Shown piece after piece: positions 7,593 to 14,266 of a stretch of DNA of 14,266 nucleotides (the stretch's first letter is position 1; every line of letters begins with the position of its first letter). Origin of the DNA: JBBRWV01 sp038248985 (GTDB taxonomy: Bacteria > Planctomycetota > Phycisphaerae > WQYP01); assembly GCA_038248985.1 (NCBI GenBank), contig JBBRWV010000100.1, positions 1 to 14,266 of the forward strand, written 5' to 3'. The position numbers were made by a program, and so were the translations under genes. The notes beneath the pieces are model-generated. The model ran no database searches, was not told the DNA's origin, and saw nothing but the letters and a program-made list of their open reading frames with translations.

Positions 7593-8762
7593 TCACTTGA
7601 CGACGCGTGCGCCTTCGCTGGCGACGGTGGCGAAGGTGGTGGCTTTTTTGCCGTTGCTTTTTTTGGGATATTCGGCGTCGTTTTTTTTAGTGAGAGGCTC
7701 GACCGCGGCGGCCTTGCAGAGGGCGACGATGCAGCCGCCGAAGCCACCGCCGGTCATGCGGGCGCCATAGACGCCGGGCACGCTGCGGGCGATTTCGACA
7801 AGTGCATCAAGCTCGGCGCAACTGACGGCGTAGTCATCGCGGAGGGATTCATGCGAGCCGTACATGAGCGTACCGCATTGGGTGTAGTTTTTGGCGACCA
7901 GCGCTGCGGCGAAATCGACGGTGCGTTGAATCTCGGTGATGACGTGCTTGGCGCGGCGGAAGACCGTGGGGTCCATGCCGATGCGGCCGTCTTCGAGCAT
8001 GTCCATGGTGGCATCGCGCAGGCTGTCAACTGCGGGAAAGCGTTTGCGTATCCAGGTGACGGCGGAGGCACATTGATGCCTGCGCGCAGTGTATTCGCCG
8101 GCGACGAGTTCATGTTTGACGTTGCTGTTGCTTATGACGATGCGCAGGCCGGGGTCGTCCAGCGGGACGTGGCGGGTGGCACGACTGCGGCAATCGAGCA
8201 GCAGGGCGTGGCCTTTTTTGCCCATGGCGGAGATGAACTGATCCATGATTCCGCAGGGCATGCCGGGGTAGTTGTGCTCGGCCCATTGGCAGGCCAGCGC
8301 GAGCTCGACGAGATCCAATGTGGCGTTGTTGACGGCGAGGAGGGCCAAGGCGGTGGCGACTTCAAAGGAGGCGGAACTGCTGAGGCCGCCGCCGATGGGG
8401 ACGTCGGAGGCGACGAGGGCGTCCATGCCGTGGGTGAGGAGTTTTTTCTGACGGAGGATTTCCGCAACGCCTTTGGCGTAGAGGGCCCAGGTGGGGCCTT
8501 CTTTGGGGACGGAGCGATCGATGGGGAATTCCACCGTCACATCCTGACCTACCGAATGCAGGCGGACTTTGCCATCGGTGCGTGGTTTGCAGACGATGGC
8601 GGTTTCGCGATCAATGGCCATCGGGCAAACAAAGCCTTCGTTGTAGTCGGTATGCTCACCGATGAGGTTGACGCGGCCGGGAGCGAATACCTGAATGAAC
8701 GGCGTCTTGGCGGCATCGGGAAACAGGGCACCGAACTGCTTTTGCAACTGGGTGATATCCAT
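7593..8762 (-). CDS. galK: Galactokinase
   Basis: A GHMP-family kinase that phosphorylates alpha-D-galactose to galactose-1-phosphate with ATP, the first committed step of the Leloir pathway. The protein has 389 residues, close to the usual 380-390. The galactokinase signature GRVNLIGEHTDYN is at residues 29-41. The ATP-binding GHMP motif PIGGGLSSSAS is at 122-132, and the catalytic Asp is in GIMDQF (D174). The C-terminal GARMTGGGFGGC motif is present. I chose ATG 8762 because GGAG lies six bases upstream and the product then begins like other GalK proteins. An in-frame ATG at 8846 would add 28 residues without a family match. No galT or galE is in the window. trpD follows on the same strand after 72 bases, and the uronate-isomerase-like gene is divergent upstream. 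Confidence 0.96.
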   Translation of the reverse strand: MDITQLQKQFGALFPDAAKTPFIQVFAPGRVNLIGEHTDYNEGFVCPMAIDRETAIVCKPRTDGKVRLHSVGQDVTVEFPIDRSVPKEGPTWALYAKGVAEILRQKKLLTHGMDALVASDVPIGGGLSSSASFEVATALALLAVNNATLDLVELALACQWAEHNYPGMPCGIMDQFISAMGKKGHALLLDCRSRATRHVPLDDPGLRIVISNSNVKHELVAGEYTARRHQCASAVTWIRKRFPAVDSLRDATMDMLEDGRIGMDPTVFRRAKHVITEIQRTVDFAAALVAKNYTQCGTLMYGSHESLRDDYAVSCAELDALVEIARSVPGVYGARMTGGGFGGCIVALCKAAAVEPLTKKNDAEYPKKSNGKKATTFATVASEGARVVK

Positions 8763-8822
8763 TGAACACTCCGGGGTAAAGAAAGGCAAACAAATCAGCC
8801 AGGCAAACGGTGGCGATGGGGC

Positions 8823-8851
8823 ATCGTAAAAAGTCCGGCGGCGCAAGGCAA
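8823..8851 (-). promoter_or_regulatory. Candidate galK promoter
   Basis: On the minus strand TTGCCT (8846-8851, 4/6) and TACGAT (8823-8828, 4/6) are separated by exactly 17 bases. They would start transcription about 55 bases before the galK ATG. The site lies in the 190-base gap between the divergent galK and uronate-isomerase-like genes. Confidence 0.3.
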
Positions 8852-8890
8852 ATCGACGAAAGGTTACCGGACGCGGGCGATGACGCGGGG

Positions 8891-8903
8891 CGCTAGTTTA
8901 GCG
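8891..8903. repeat. Small palindrome in the galK divergent gap
   Basis: CGCTA-GTT-TAGCG is a perfect 5-bp inverted repeat with a 3-base centre. It lies about 50 bases before the uronate-isomerase-like gene and upstream of the galK promoter candidate, a position suitable for an operator. It is short, and no regulator gene is in the window. Confidence 0.25.
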
Positions 8904-8952
8904 GGCGGCTTGCCAGTATTCTTGGTGGCGGATTTTTACTGCTGGAGATGCC

Positions 8953-10284
8953 ATGGCCAAGTTGCTGCGAAAACGTGCGGATATTGAAAAGATTGTGGAA
9001 AAATCGCTGCGCAAGCAGCCAATTGTGGATATGCACACGCACCTGTATCCGCCGGGATTCGGCACGCCGGCACCCAACAAAGGTGGCGTGGGCGATCCGA
9101 AAGGATTGCTGTTGTGGGGACTGGATGAAATGTTGACTTACCATTACCTGGTGGCGGAGGTCTATCGCATCGTGCCGGCGACGGTGTTGCCGTACGAGGA
9201 TTTCTGGAAGATGCCGAAGGTGGCGCAGGCGGAGCATATCTGGAAGCATTTGTTTGTGGAGCGCACGCCTATTTCCGAAGCGTGCCGGGGCGTTTTGACG
9301 TCGCTGAATTTGCTGGGGCTGGAGATTTCCAAGAACAGGGACCTGGCAAAACTGCGCAAGTGGTTTGGTCAGCAGGATCCGAGCAAGCATATTGATAAGG
9401 TGATGGAAATCGCCAACGTCGAATCGATCACCATGACCAACGCGGTGTTTGATGACAACGAACGCGAGCGCTGGTTGAAGGAGCCCGCGAAGCTGAGCGA
9501 CCCGCGATTTACGGCGGTGCTGCGGATTGATCCGATGTTGTGCGACTGGCCGGCGGCAGCGCGGAAGATGGCCGAATGGGGTTTTGCGGTGGGCGACGGC
9601 GTGAATTTTTCGGAGCAAAACCTGCAGGAAGGCCGACGTTTTCTGAACGAGTGGATTGAGCGGCAGAAGGCGATTTATGTAGCGTTGTCATTGCCGCCGG
9701 AGTTTCAATACCCGGCGAGCCCGCAGGATACCGTTGGGCGGGCGGGGCAGACGGTTCTCGAGAAAATAATACTGCCGGTGTGCGCGGAAAAGAATCTGCC
9801 GTTCGCAATGATGATTGGTTCGAAGCGGGCGGTGAACCCTGCACTGCGGGATGCGGGCGACATGGGGGGATTCAGCAGCGTGGCGTCGGTGGGGCGATTG
9901 TGCAACGAATTCCCGCAGAATAAATTTTTCTGCACGATGCTGGCCCGCGAGAATCAGCATGAGCTGGCGGTGGCGGCGCGGAAGTTCGGCAACCTGATGG
10001 TCTTTGGCTGCTGGTGGTTCCTGAACAATCCCTCGCTGATCGAAGAGATGACGCGGATGCGGATTGAACTGTTGGGAACGACGATGATTCCGCAGCATTC
10101 CGACTGCCGCATTCTGGAGCAGCTTTTGTACAAATGGGAGCACAGCCGCAAGGTGATCGGCAAGGTGCTGACGGACAAGTACGCGGACATCGCCCACACG
10201 GGCTGGGCGCTGACGGAGGCGGACATCAAGGCGGATGCGGCGCGACTGCTGAAGGGAAATTTTCAGGATTTCGTGAAGCGATAA
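8953..10284 (+). CDS. Divergent uronate isomerase-like protein (amidohydrolase superfamily)
   Basis: Uronate isomerases (UxaC family) convert glucuronate to fructuronate or galacturonate to tagaturonate. This 443-residue protein matches the family layout at low similarity. The metal-binding HxH is in VDMHTHL (H28, H30). The stretch WGLDEMLTYHYLVAEVYR is at 55-72. Near the C-terminus FGCWWFLNNP (351-360) matches the FGSAWWFND region of UxaC. HSDCR (382-386) matches its TDSRS motif and keeps the catalytic Asp and the Arg. ATG 8953 has GGAG at 8944-8947, five bases away; ATG 8948 opens only an unrelated short frame. It begins the plus-strand series leading to the hydroxyacid dehydrogenase and gnd. 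Codon usage is less G-biased than in the genes to the left. It could instead be a relative acting on another sugar acid; the superfamily is firmer than the substrate. Confidence 0.78.
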   Translation: MAKLLRKRADIEKIVEKSLRKQPIVDMHTHLYPPGFGTPAPNKGGVGDPKGLLLWGLDEMLTYHYLVAEVYRIVPATVLPYEDFWKMPKVAQAEHIWKHLFVERTPISEACRGVLTSLNLLGLEISKNRDLAKLRKWFGQQDPSKHIDKVMEIANVESITMTNAVFDDNERERWLKEPAKLSDPRFTAVLRIDPMLCDWPAAARKMAEWGFAVGDGVNFSEQNLQEGRRFLNEWIERQKAIYVALSLPPEFQYPASPQDTVGRAGQTVLEKIILPVCAEKNLPFAMMIGSKRAVNPALRDAGDMGGFSSVASVGRLCNEFPQNKFFCTMLARENQHELAVAARKFGNLMVFGCWWFLNNPSLIEEMTRMRIELLGTTMIPQHSDCRILEQLLYKWEHSRKVIGKVLTDKYADIAHTGWALTEADIKADAARLLKGNFQDFVKR

Positions 10285-10401
10285 CCCGCTTTTGCGGTCG
10301 CGCCATTTCACAACAACAACGTGCATGCAGGGAAAATATCCCCTATCATCGCGGCCTCAATTGCCGCCCCGGATGCGAGGCTTTCCTGCGAAAGGTTTTA
10401 C

Positions 10402-11367
10402 ATGCGTATCCTCCTGACGACCACCAGTTTTCAAGACACTCCCGGAAAGCATCATGAAGTTCTGGCGGCATCGGGCTTTGAAGTAGTGTGTGCGCGGGGG
10501 CCGCTGTCGGAAGAGCAGATTCTCGAACTGGTGACGCAGGGTGGCGGCTTTGACGGGCTGCTCAATGGCGACGATCTAATCACGGCCCGGGTGATCGATG
10601 CGGCGTTGCCGCGGCTCAAGGTGATTGCCAAGTACGGCATCGGGCTCGATTCGATTGATGTGAAACATGCGACGGCGAAGAAGATTCCGGTGCTTTATAC
10701 GCCGGGAGTGAATCACACGACGGTGGCGGAGCACGCGTTTGGTTTGATGATCGCCATCGCCAAGCATTTTTGGCCGCACTTGAAATCCACCAAGAGCGGC
10801 GGGTGGAAGCGGATCACCGGATCGGAACTGGCGGGCAAGGCGATTGCCGTCCTCGGCGTGGGGCGGATTGGCAAGGAAGTGATCAAGCGGGCGGAGGCGT
10901 TTGACATGAAGCCGATCGGGTTTGATCATTATTGGGATGATGCTTTTGCGGCCCAATACCAGGTGACGCGGGCGCACACACTGGATGAAGCGGTTATACA
11001 CGCGGATGTGATCAGCCTGCACATGAACCTGGACGACAGCAATCGTGGTATCTTCAACAAGGATTTGCTGGACCGCCTGAAAAAGGGCGCGGTGCTCATT
11101 AACACCGCGAGGGGCGGATTGGTGAATGAAGAGGATATTGCGAATGCTTGCCGGAGCGGGCATTTGGGTGGGTATGGGACCGATGTGGTGGGGCATGAGC
11201 CGATGACGCAGCCGCATCCTTATGATGGGATCGATAACATTTTGGTGACGCCCCATGTGGGGTCGCGCACGTTTGAATCCGTTGAGCGGCAAGCTCTGCG
11301 AGCGGTGCAGAATATTGTGGAGTATCTCAACGGCGGCAAAGATTTTATTCCGGCGAACAAGTTTTAA
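10402..11367 (+). CDS. D-2-hydroxyacid dehydrogenase (phosphoglycerate dehydrogenase-like)
   Basis: An NAD(P)-dependent enzyme that interconverts a 2-hydroxyacid and a 2-keto acid. The 321-residue length is typical. The Rossmann fingerprint GVGRIG is at 152-157. The catalytic Arg, Glu and His are R237 (NTARGG), E266 (VGHEPM) and H285 (TPHVGS). NHTTVAEHAFGLM (104-116) is typical of the SerA-like branch. ATG 10402 is chosen because AAAGG lies about six bases upstream. An ATG at 10321 would add 27 residues that match nothing in the family. No C-terminal ACT domain is present, so serine biosynthesis is less likely than a reductase for a sugar-derived keto acid. The 117-base gap before it holds only weak repeats (CCGC-TTTT-GCGG at 10286-10297, GGGA-AAATA-TCCC at 10330-10342). 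gnd follows after 39 bases, probably co-transcribed. Confidence 0.9.
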   Translation: MRILLTTTSFQDTPGKHHEVLAASGFEVVCARGPLSEEQILELVTQGGGFDGLLNGDDLITARVIDAALPRLKVIAKYGIGLDSIDVKHATAKKIPVLYTPGVNHTTVAEHAFGLMIAIAKHFWPHLKSTKSGGWKRITGSELAGKAIAVLGVGRIGKEVIKRAEAFDMKPIGFDHYWDDAFAAQYQVTRAHTLDEAVIHADVISLHMNLDDSNRGIFNKDLLDRLKKGAVLINTARGGLVNEEDIANACRSGHLGGYGTDVVGHEPMTQPHPYDGIDNILVTPHVGSRTFESVERQALRAVQNIVEYLNGGKDFIPANKF

Positions 11368-11406
11368 CGAACAGAAAATCGGCAATCGACATTAAAGGAA
11401 TTTTTC

Positions 11407-12939
11407 ATGGCGAATGAAGCAGTAGCGGATGTAGGTTTGATTGGTCTGGCGGTGATGGGTGAGAATCTCGCTCTTAACATCGCTGATCACGGGTACAAGG
11501 TAGCGGTGTACAACCGCACGACCGAGGTGATGAAAAAATTCATTGCCCGCGAGAACCCGCCGGGGGGATTGGTGGGGTGTGAGTCGCTGAAGGAATTCGT
11601 GGCGGCGATCAAGAAGCCGCGGAAGATCATTATTTTGGTCAAGGCGGGCGGGGCGGTGGATGCGGTGACGAAGCAACTTTTTGAAGCGGGCGTCGAGCCG
11701 AACGACATCGTGGTGGACTGCGGAAATTCGCTGTGGACGGACACGATCCGCCGCGAAAAAGAGTATGCGGCCAAATGCAAATTCTTTGGGTCGGGCGTGT
11801 CCGGTGGCGAGTTGGGGGCGCGCTTCGGCCCGGCGATGATGCCGGGTGGCGATCCGGATTCGTGGAAGCATCTCCAGCCGATCTGGGAAGCTGTGGCCGC
11901 CAAGGTGGATGCGAAGACCGGCAAGCCATTGGAAGATTATGCCCCGGGAAAACCGGTGATCGGCGGCGTTCCGTGTACGGCCTATCTGGGACCGAATGGT
12001 GCCGGCCACTATGTGAAGATGATTCACAACGGCATTGAATACATTGATATGCAGCTCATCTGCGAAGCCTATACGCTGCTGAATCATTTGCTGGGCCTGA
12101 AGGCGCCGGAGCTTTCGAAAGTTTTTGCAGAATGGAACCAGGGCGATCTCGATTCGTACCTGATTCAAATCACTTCGGACATTTTGCAGCAGCCGGATGC
12201 GATCCATAAAGGCAGCTACCTGGTTGATTACATTCTGGACACCGCCGGACAGAAAGGCACGGGGAAGTGGACATCGGTTAACGCGTTGGACATGGGCATT
12301 CCTGCCAATTCGATCGCCGAGGCCGTGTTTGCACGCTGTCTGTCGGCGCTCAAGGAAGAACGCCTGGCCGCCAGTTACGCCCTCACCGGCCCGGTTCCGA
12401 TGGATCACAATTTTGACAAGGTCGCGCTCATCAACGCGATTCGTGAAGCGTTGTATTGCTCGAAAATCTGCGCGTACGCCCAGGGCTTTCAATTGATGCG
12501 GGAAGCACAGAATGAATACAAGTGGAAGCTGAACTTCGCGGAGATCGCCTCGATTTTCCGCGGCGGATGCATCATTCGTGCCCGCTTCCTGCAGAAGATC
12601 ACCGACGCGTACACCCTCAATGCGGATTTGGTAAACCTCCTGCTGGACCCCTATTTCAATGGACAGATCAAACAATGCCAGCCCAACTGGCGCAAGGTGG
12701 TCTCGCTGGCCGCCATCAATGGCATCGCGGCACCGGCGTTCATGTCGGCACTGGCGTATTACGATGGGTACCGCTCCGCACGGTTGCCGGCGAATCTTCT
12801 GCAGGCACAACGTGATTACTTTGGCGCGCACACTTACGAGCGCGTCGATTCTCCCCGCGGCAAATTCTTCCACACCGACTGGCCCGAAAAAGGCCGCCCG
12901 CAAACGGAAATTGTGCCCGGATCCGGCGGCGGCCACTGA
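11407..12939 (+). CDS. gnd: 6-phosphogluconate dehydrogenase, decarboxylating
   Basis: Oxidises and decarboxylates 6-phosphogluconate to ribulose-5-phosphate with NADP in the pentose phosphate pathway. The coenzyme motif GLAVMGENLALN is at 13-24. The substrate motif SGGELGARFGPAMMPGG is at 132-148. Catalytic Lys and Glu are K204 and E211 in HYVKMIHNGIEY. AGQKGTGKWT and the C-terminal RGKFFHTDWP are present. At 510 residues it exceeds the usual 470-480. About 17 extra residues lie between 168 and 187 (ahead of GVPCTAYLGP), and there is a Gly-rich tail after HTDWP. AAAGGAA ends six bases before ATG 11407. Within this one gene the third-position bias moves from G-rich to C-rich: my counts are G/C 21/12 at 11881-11940 and 15/22 at 12361-12420. 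It is the third gene of the plus-strand series. Confidence 0.96.
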   Translation: MANEAVADVGLIGLAVMGENLALNIADHGYKVAVYNRTTEVMKKFIARENPPGGLVGCESLKEFVAAIKKPRKIIILVKAGGAVDAVTKQLFEAGVEPNDIVVDCGNSLWTDTIRREKEYAAKCKFFGSGVSGGELGARFGPAMMPGGDPDSWKHLQPIWEAVAAKVDAKTGKPLEDYAPGKPVIGGVPCTAYLGPNGAGHYVKMIHNGIEYIDMQLICEAYTLLNHLLGLKAPELSKVFAEWNQGDLDSYLIQITSDILQQPDAIHKGSYLVDYILDTAGQKGTGKWTSVNALDMGIPANSIAEAVFARCLSALKEERLAASYALTGPVPMDHNFDKVALINAIREALYCSKICAYAQGFQLMREAQNEYKWKLNFAEIASIFRGGCIIRARFLQKITDAYTLNADLVNLLLDPYFNGQIKQCQPNWRKVVSLAAINGIAAPAFMSALAYYDGYRSARLPANLLQAQRDYFGAHTYERVDSPRGKFFHTDWPEKGRPQTEIVPGSGGGH

Positions 12940-13076
12940 GCCCCCCTGCCGCCCTCCGGCGCGCGCGGAAAAGCGAAAAACATTCCCCTCTGCACGGACG
13001 CCAAGAATTGTCCGACATGAGTTCTGCTTCGCGCGCTCATGGACTATGCGGAATTCGCCCGGCGCTGTAGCGTACC

Positions 13077-13100
13077 GAATCCGCCGTGGGCGGATTCTTG
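13077..13100 (+). terminator. Hairpin downstream of gnd, probable terminator
   Basis: GAATCCGCC (13077-13085), loop GTG, GGCGGATTC (13089-13097) form a perfect 9-bp stem. It is followed by TTGCGTGTTG, only a weak T tract. It lies 138 bases after the gnd stop and about 50 before the SGNH start, so it could end the gnd transcript or act as an attenuator ahead of the SGNH gene. Confidence 0.5.
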
Positions 13101-13102
13101 CG

Positions 13103-13126
13103 TGTTGACTCTGCCCTGTTGACTCT
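13103..13126 (+). repeat. 10-base direct repeat TGTTGACTCT, 14-base period
   Basis: TGTTGACTCT occurs at 13103-13112 and again at 13117-13126. Each copy contains TTGACT, close to a -35 hexamer. The second copy has only a poor -10 (TCTATG at 13143) at 18 bases. It may be a regulator-binding pair or a -35 element, just upstream of the SGNH gene. Confidence 0.45.
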
Positions 13127-13145
13127 ACGTGCCGGACCTCAGTCT

Positions 13146-13835
13146 ATGCCCGCTCATTTTCCCGCCAACACTCGGCCTTACAACTCTCTCCCCGACGCGC
13201 GCCCGTATCTTGCCGACCTTTGCGTCCTTGCTTGCCAAAGACTGGCCCAACAACCGTACCATTAACATCGTTTGTCAGAACCACAGTGTTCCCGCGGGTT
13301 ACTTTCTGACGCCCATGGTGGATTCGTTCAATGCGTATCCACATTTGCTGCACCAGCAACTGAAACGCCGTTTTCCGCATGCGGTAGTCAACGTCATCGT
13401 AACCGCCATCGGCGACGAGAACTCCGAGCAGGGCGCGGCCCGCTTTGCCACTGACGTCCTGACGCATCGCGCCCCGATCTTGTCACCCTCGACTACGCCC
13501 TCAACGACCGTCGCATCGGCCTTGGCCGAGCACGTGTCGCGTGGTCCGCCATGATCGAGCATGCCCAGGGCCGCCATGTTCCGTTGATGCTCCTTACGCC
13601 CACGGCCGACAGCACCGCCAACCTTGCCGATCCCGCCGATCCACTCAATGAACATGCCTCGCTCGTTCGCACGCTGGCGGCGGAGTATCAAGTTGCGCTG
13701 GTCGACAGCCTGGCAACATTTTCCGCCCATGCGCAAGCCGGGCGTCCGTTGGATGAACTGCTTTCTCAGTTCAATCATCCGAACCGCGCCGGTCATGAGC
13801 TGGTCGTCCACGAATTTCTTAAATGGTTTCCGTAA
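13146..13835 (+). pseudogene. SGNH/GDSL-type hydrolase, reading frame broken twice
   Basis: SGNH hydrolases are serine esterases; relatives with this sequence style are often near polysaccharide-degradation genes, which suggests deacetylation. The best protein is split over two frames. ATG 13146 gives MPAHFPANTRPYN through PYLADL (to 13220). Skipping one T of 13219-13221 continues as ASLLAKDWPNNRTINIV, the block I region NHSVPAGYF, and TAIGDENSEQGAARF. A missing base in the C run 13472-13475 returns to the first frame as APDLVTLDYALNDRRIGLG (block III Asn) and on to FNHPNRAGHELVVHEF near the end. The joined protein has about 230 residues. Without the first correction, a GTG at 13129 could start the middle frame, but its N-terminus looks less natural. 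No Shine-Dalgarno precedes either start. The gene could be decayed, or the shifts could be sequencing errors. Confidence 0.8.
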
Positions 13836-13841
13836 TCAACC

Positions 13842-13852
13842 TGTTATACAAT
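13842..13852 (+). promoter_or_regulatory. Candidate extended -10 before the malate/lactate dehydrogenase gene
   Basis: TGTTATACAAT contains TATACA preceded by TG-N (extended -10) and, overlapping it, TACAAT (5/6). It lies in the 42-base gap after the SGNH stop. The start would be near 13858, just ahead of the AGGGAG ribosome-binding site at 13861-13866. No clear -35 is seen. Confidence 0.3.
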
Positions 13853-13877
13853 CTTTCTTTAGGGAGTTTATTTTTAC

Positions 13878-14266
13878 ATGCCCACCAACTACCTCGTCCC
13901 CGTCAAAATGCACAATGATCTCGTTGCCGCCGCCTATCGGCATCGCGGCTACACCGCCGATGAAGCTGCCGCCGGCGCCAAGTTCTCGGAGATCACCGCC
14001 TGGCACGGCATCAAAACGCATAACGCCATCAAGGCTCTGCACCTCGATGAGCTCTTTGGATCGAAAGCCGGCGGCTGCAAACCTGCTGCCGAGATCGAAG
14101 TCATCCCCTCCAAGTTCAAGGCCGTGGAACGCTGGAACGCCAACCGCAAGCTCGGCCAGGCCGTGGGCTTTGCCGCCATGGACCGCGCGATGAAACTCGC
14201 CGACGAATACGGCACCGGTACCATCGCCGTCGACAACGCCTTCCACTACCTCTGGGGCGGCGGCTA
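13878..14266 (+). CDS. Malate/L-lactate dehydrogenase-family oxidoreductase (N-terminal part)
   Basis: The Ldh/YlbC family (PF02615) contains NAD(P)H-dependent reductases of 2-keto acids, including malate, ureidoglycolate and 2,3-diketo-L-gulonate dehydrogenases. The frame opens at ATG 13878 and runs off the window after 129 codons; full members have about 330-360 residues. Family marks seen are AWHGIKTHNA (41-50), WNANRKLGQAVGFAAMDRAM (86-105), and DNAFHYLWGGG (119-129), whose His (H123) matches the conserved catalytic position. AGGGAG at 13861-13866 is the likely ribosome-binding site, 11 bases from the ATG. Codons end largely in C, unlike the plus-strand genes of the first 8 kb. The substrate cannot be told from this part. 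Its position after a uronate-isomerase-like protein, a hydroxyacid dehydrogenase and gnd suggests a sugar-acid keto reductase. Confidence 0.87.
   Translation, partial: MPTNYLVPVKMHNDLVAAAYRHRGYTADEAAAGAKFSEITAWHGIKTHNAIKALHLDELFGSKAGGCKPAAEIEVIPSKFKAVERWNANRKLGQAVGFAAMDRAMKLADEYGTGTIAVDNAFHYLWGGG

Larger units (their letters stand above)
12940..13145. other. Intergenic region after gnd with several small repeats
   Basis: This 206-base stretch has no convincing gene. It contains an inverted repeat CATGAG (13016-13021) / CTCATG (13036-13041), a CGCT-GT-AGCG palindrome near 13062-13072, a terminator-like hairpin, and a 10-base direct repeat. I recognise no known RNA family or recombination site in it. 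Confidence 0.5.

Noticed and set aside
6651..8765. Long plus-strand frames opposite trpD and galK
   Set aside because: They have the same skewed composition as the other antisense frames, and trpD and galK carry full family motifs on the minus strand.
8763..8846. 28-residue N-terminal extension of GalK from ATG 8846
   Set aside because: It does not match galactokinases, contains Cys/Phe/Pro-rich sequence, and the internal ATG 8762 has a good ribosome-binding site.
10321..10401. 27-residue N-terminal extension of the hydroxyacid dehydrogenase
   Set aside because: The family start is at MRILLTT (ATG 10402), which has AAAGG six bases upstream; the extension has no ribosome-binding site.
11392..12936. 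514-codon minus-strand frame opposite gnd
   Set aside because: gnd is unmistakable on the plus strand. The antisense frame is Arg/His/Gln-rich with no recognisable motif.
12300..13877. dif (XerCD) recombination site to support a terminus
   Set aside because: I looked for a TTATGT(N)AA-type arm with a partner arm. TATACAAT at 13845 and TTATGTAGCG near 9675 do not have the second arm, so no site is called.
1..14266. Mobile elements, CRISPR arrays, toxin-antitoxin or defence genes, tRNA or rRNA
   Set aside because: No transposase or integrase motifs, no regularly spaced repeats, no defence-type domains and no RNA gene signatures were seen on either strand.

Overview
The window is a compact, GC-rich bacterial chromosome segment. 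It has no tRNA, rRNA, CRISPR array, insertion sequence or phage gene that I can see. The gene types suggest the Planctomycetota/Verrucomicrobiota (PVC) group: a double zinc-ribbon protein with a DUF4190-like membrane tail, an SGNH hydrolase with an HSVPAGYF-type block I, and a divergent uronate-isomerase-like protein. This placement rests on remembered family distributions and is tentative.

Left block (1-8.8 kb): prmC (minus, its 3' end lost at the window edge) is divergent from a two-gene plus-strand unit, the zinc-ribbon/DUF4190 protein followed by a DoxX membrane protein. A strong bidirectional terminator separates DoxX from acnA (minus). Upstream of acnA and divergent from it is a broken GH10 xylanase gene. 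Then come trpD and galK on the minus strand, with galK upstream.

Right block (8.9-14.3 kb), all plus strand: a uronate-isomerase-like amidohydrolase, a D-2-hydroxyacid dehydrogenase, 6-phosphogluconate dehydrogenase (gnd), an SGNH/GDSL hydrolase whose frame is broken twice, and the start of a malate/L-lactate dehydrogenase-family oxidoreductase that runs off the end. With GH10 and galK next door, this reads as a neighbourhood for sugar, sugar-acid and plant-polysaccharide catabolism. It is inference that the genes form one pathway.

Two observations stand out. First, the plus strand is strongly G-rich over roughly the first 9 kb whichever strand is coding, and becomes C-rich from about 12.3 kb. 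The sign changes inside the intact gnd gene. This is what a replication-skew switch of terminus polarity looks like. Second, two hydrolase genes (GH10 and SGNH) are broken by single-base shifts in or next to short homopolymers, and the SGNH gene returns to its original frame. These are either sequencing errors or genuine decay. I found no convincing undescribed defence, mobile or RNA system.
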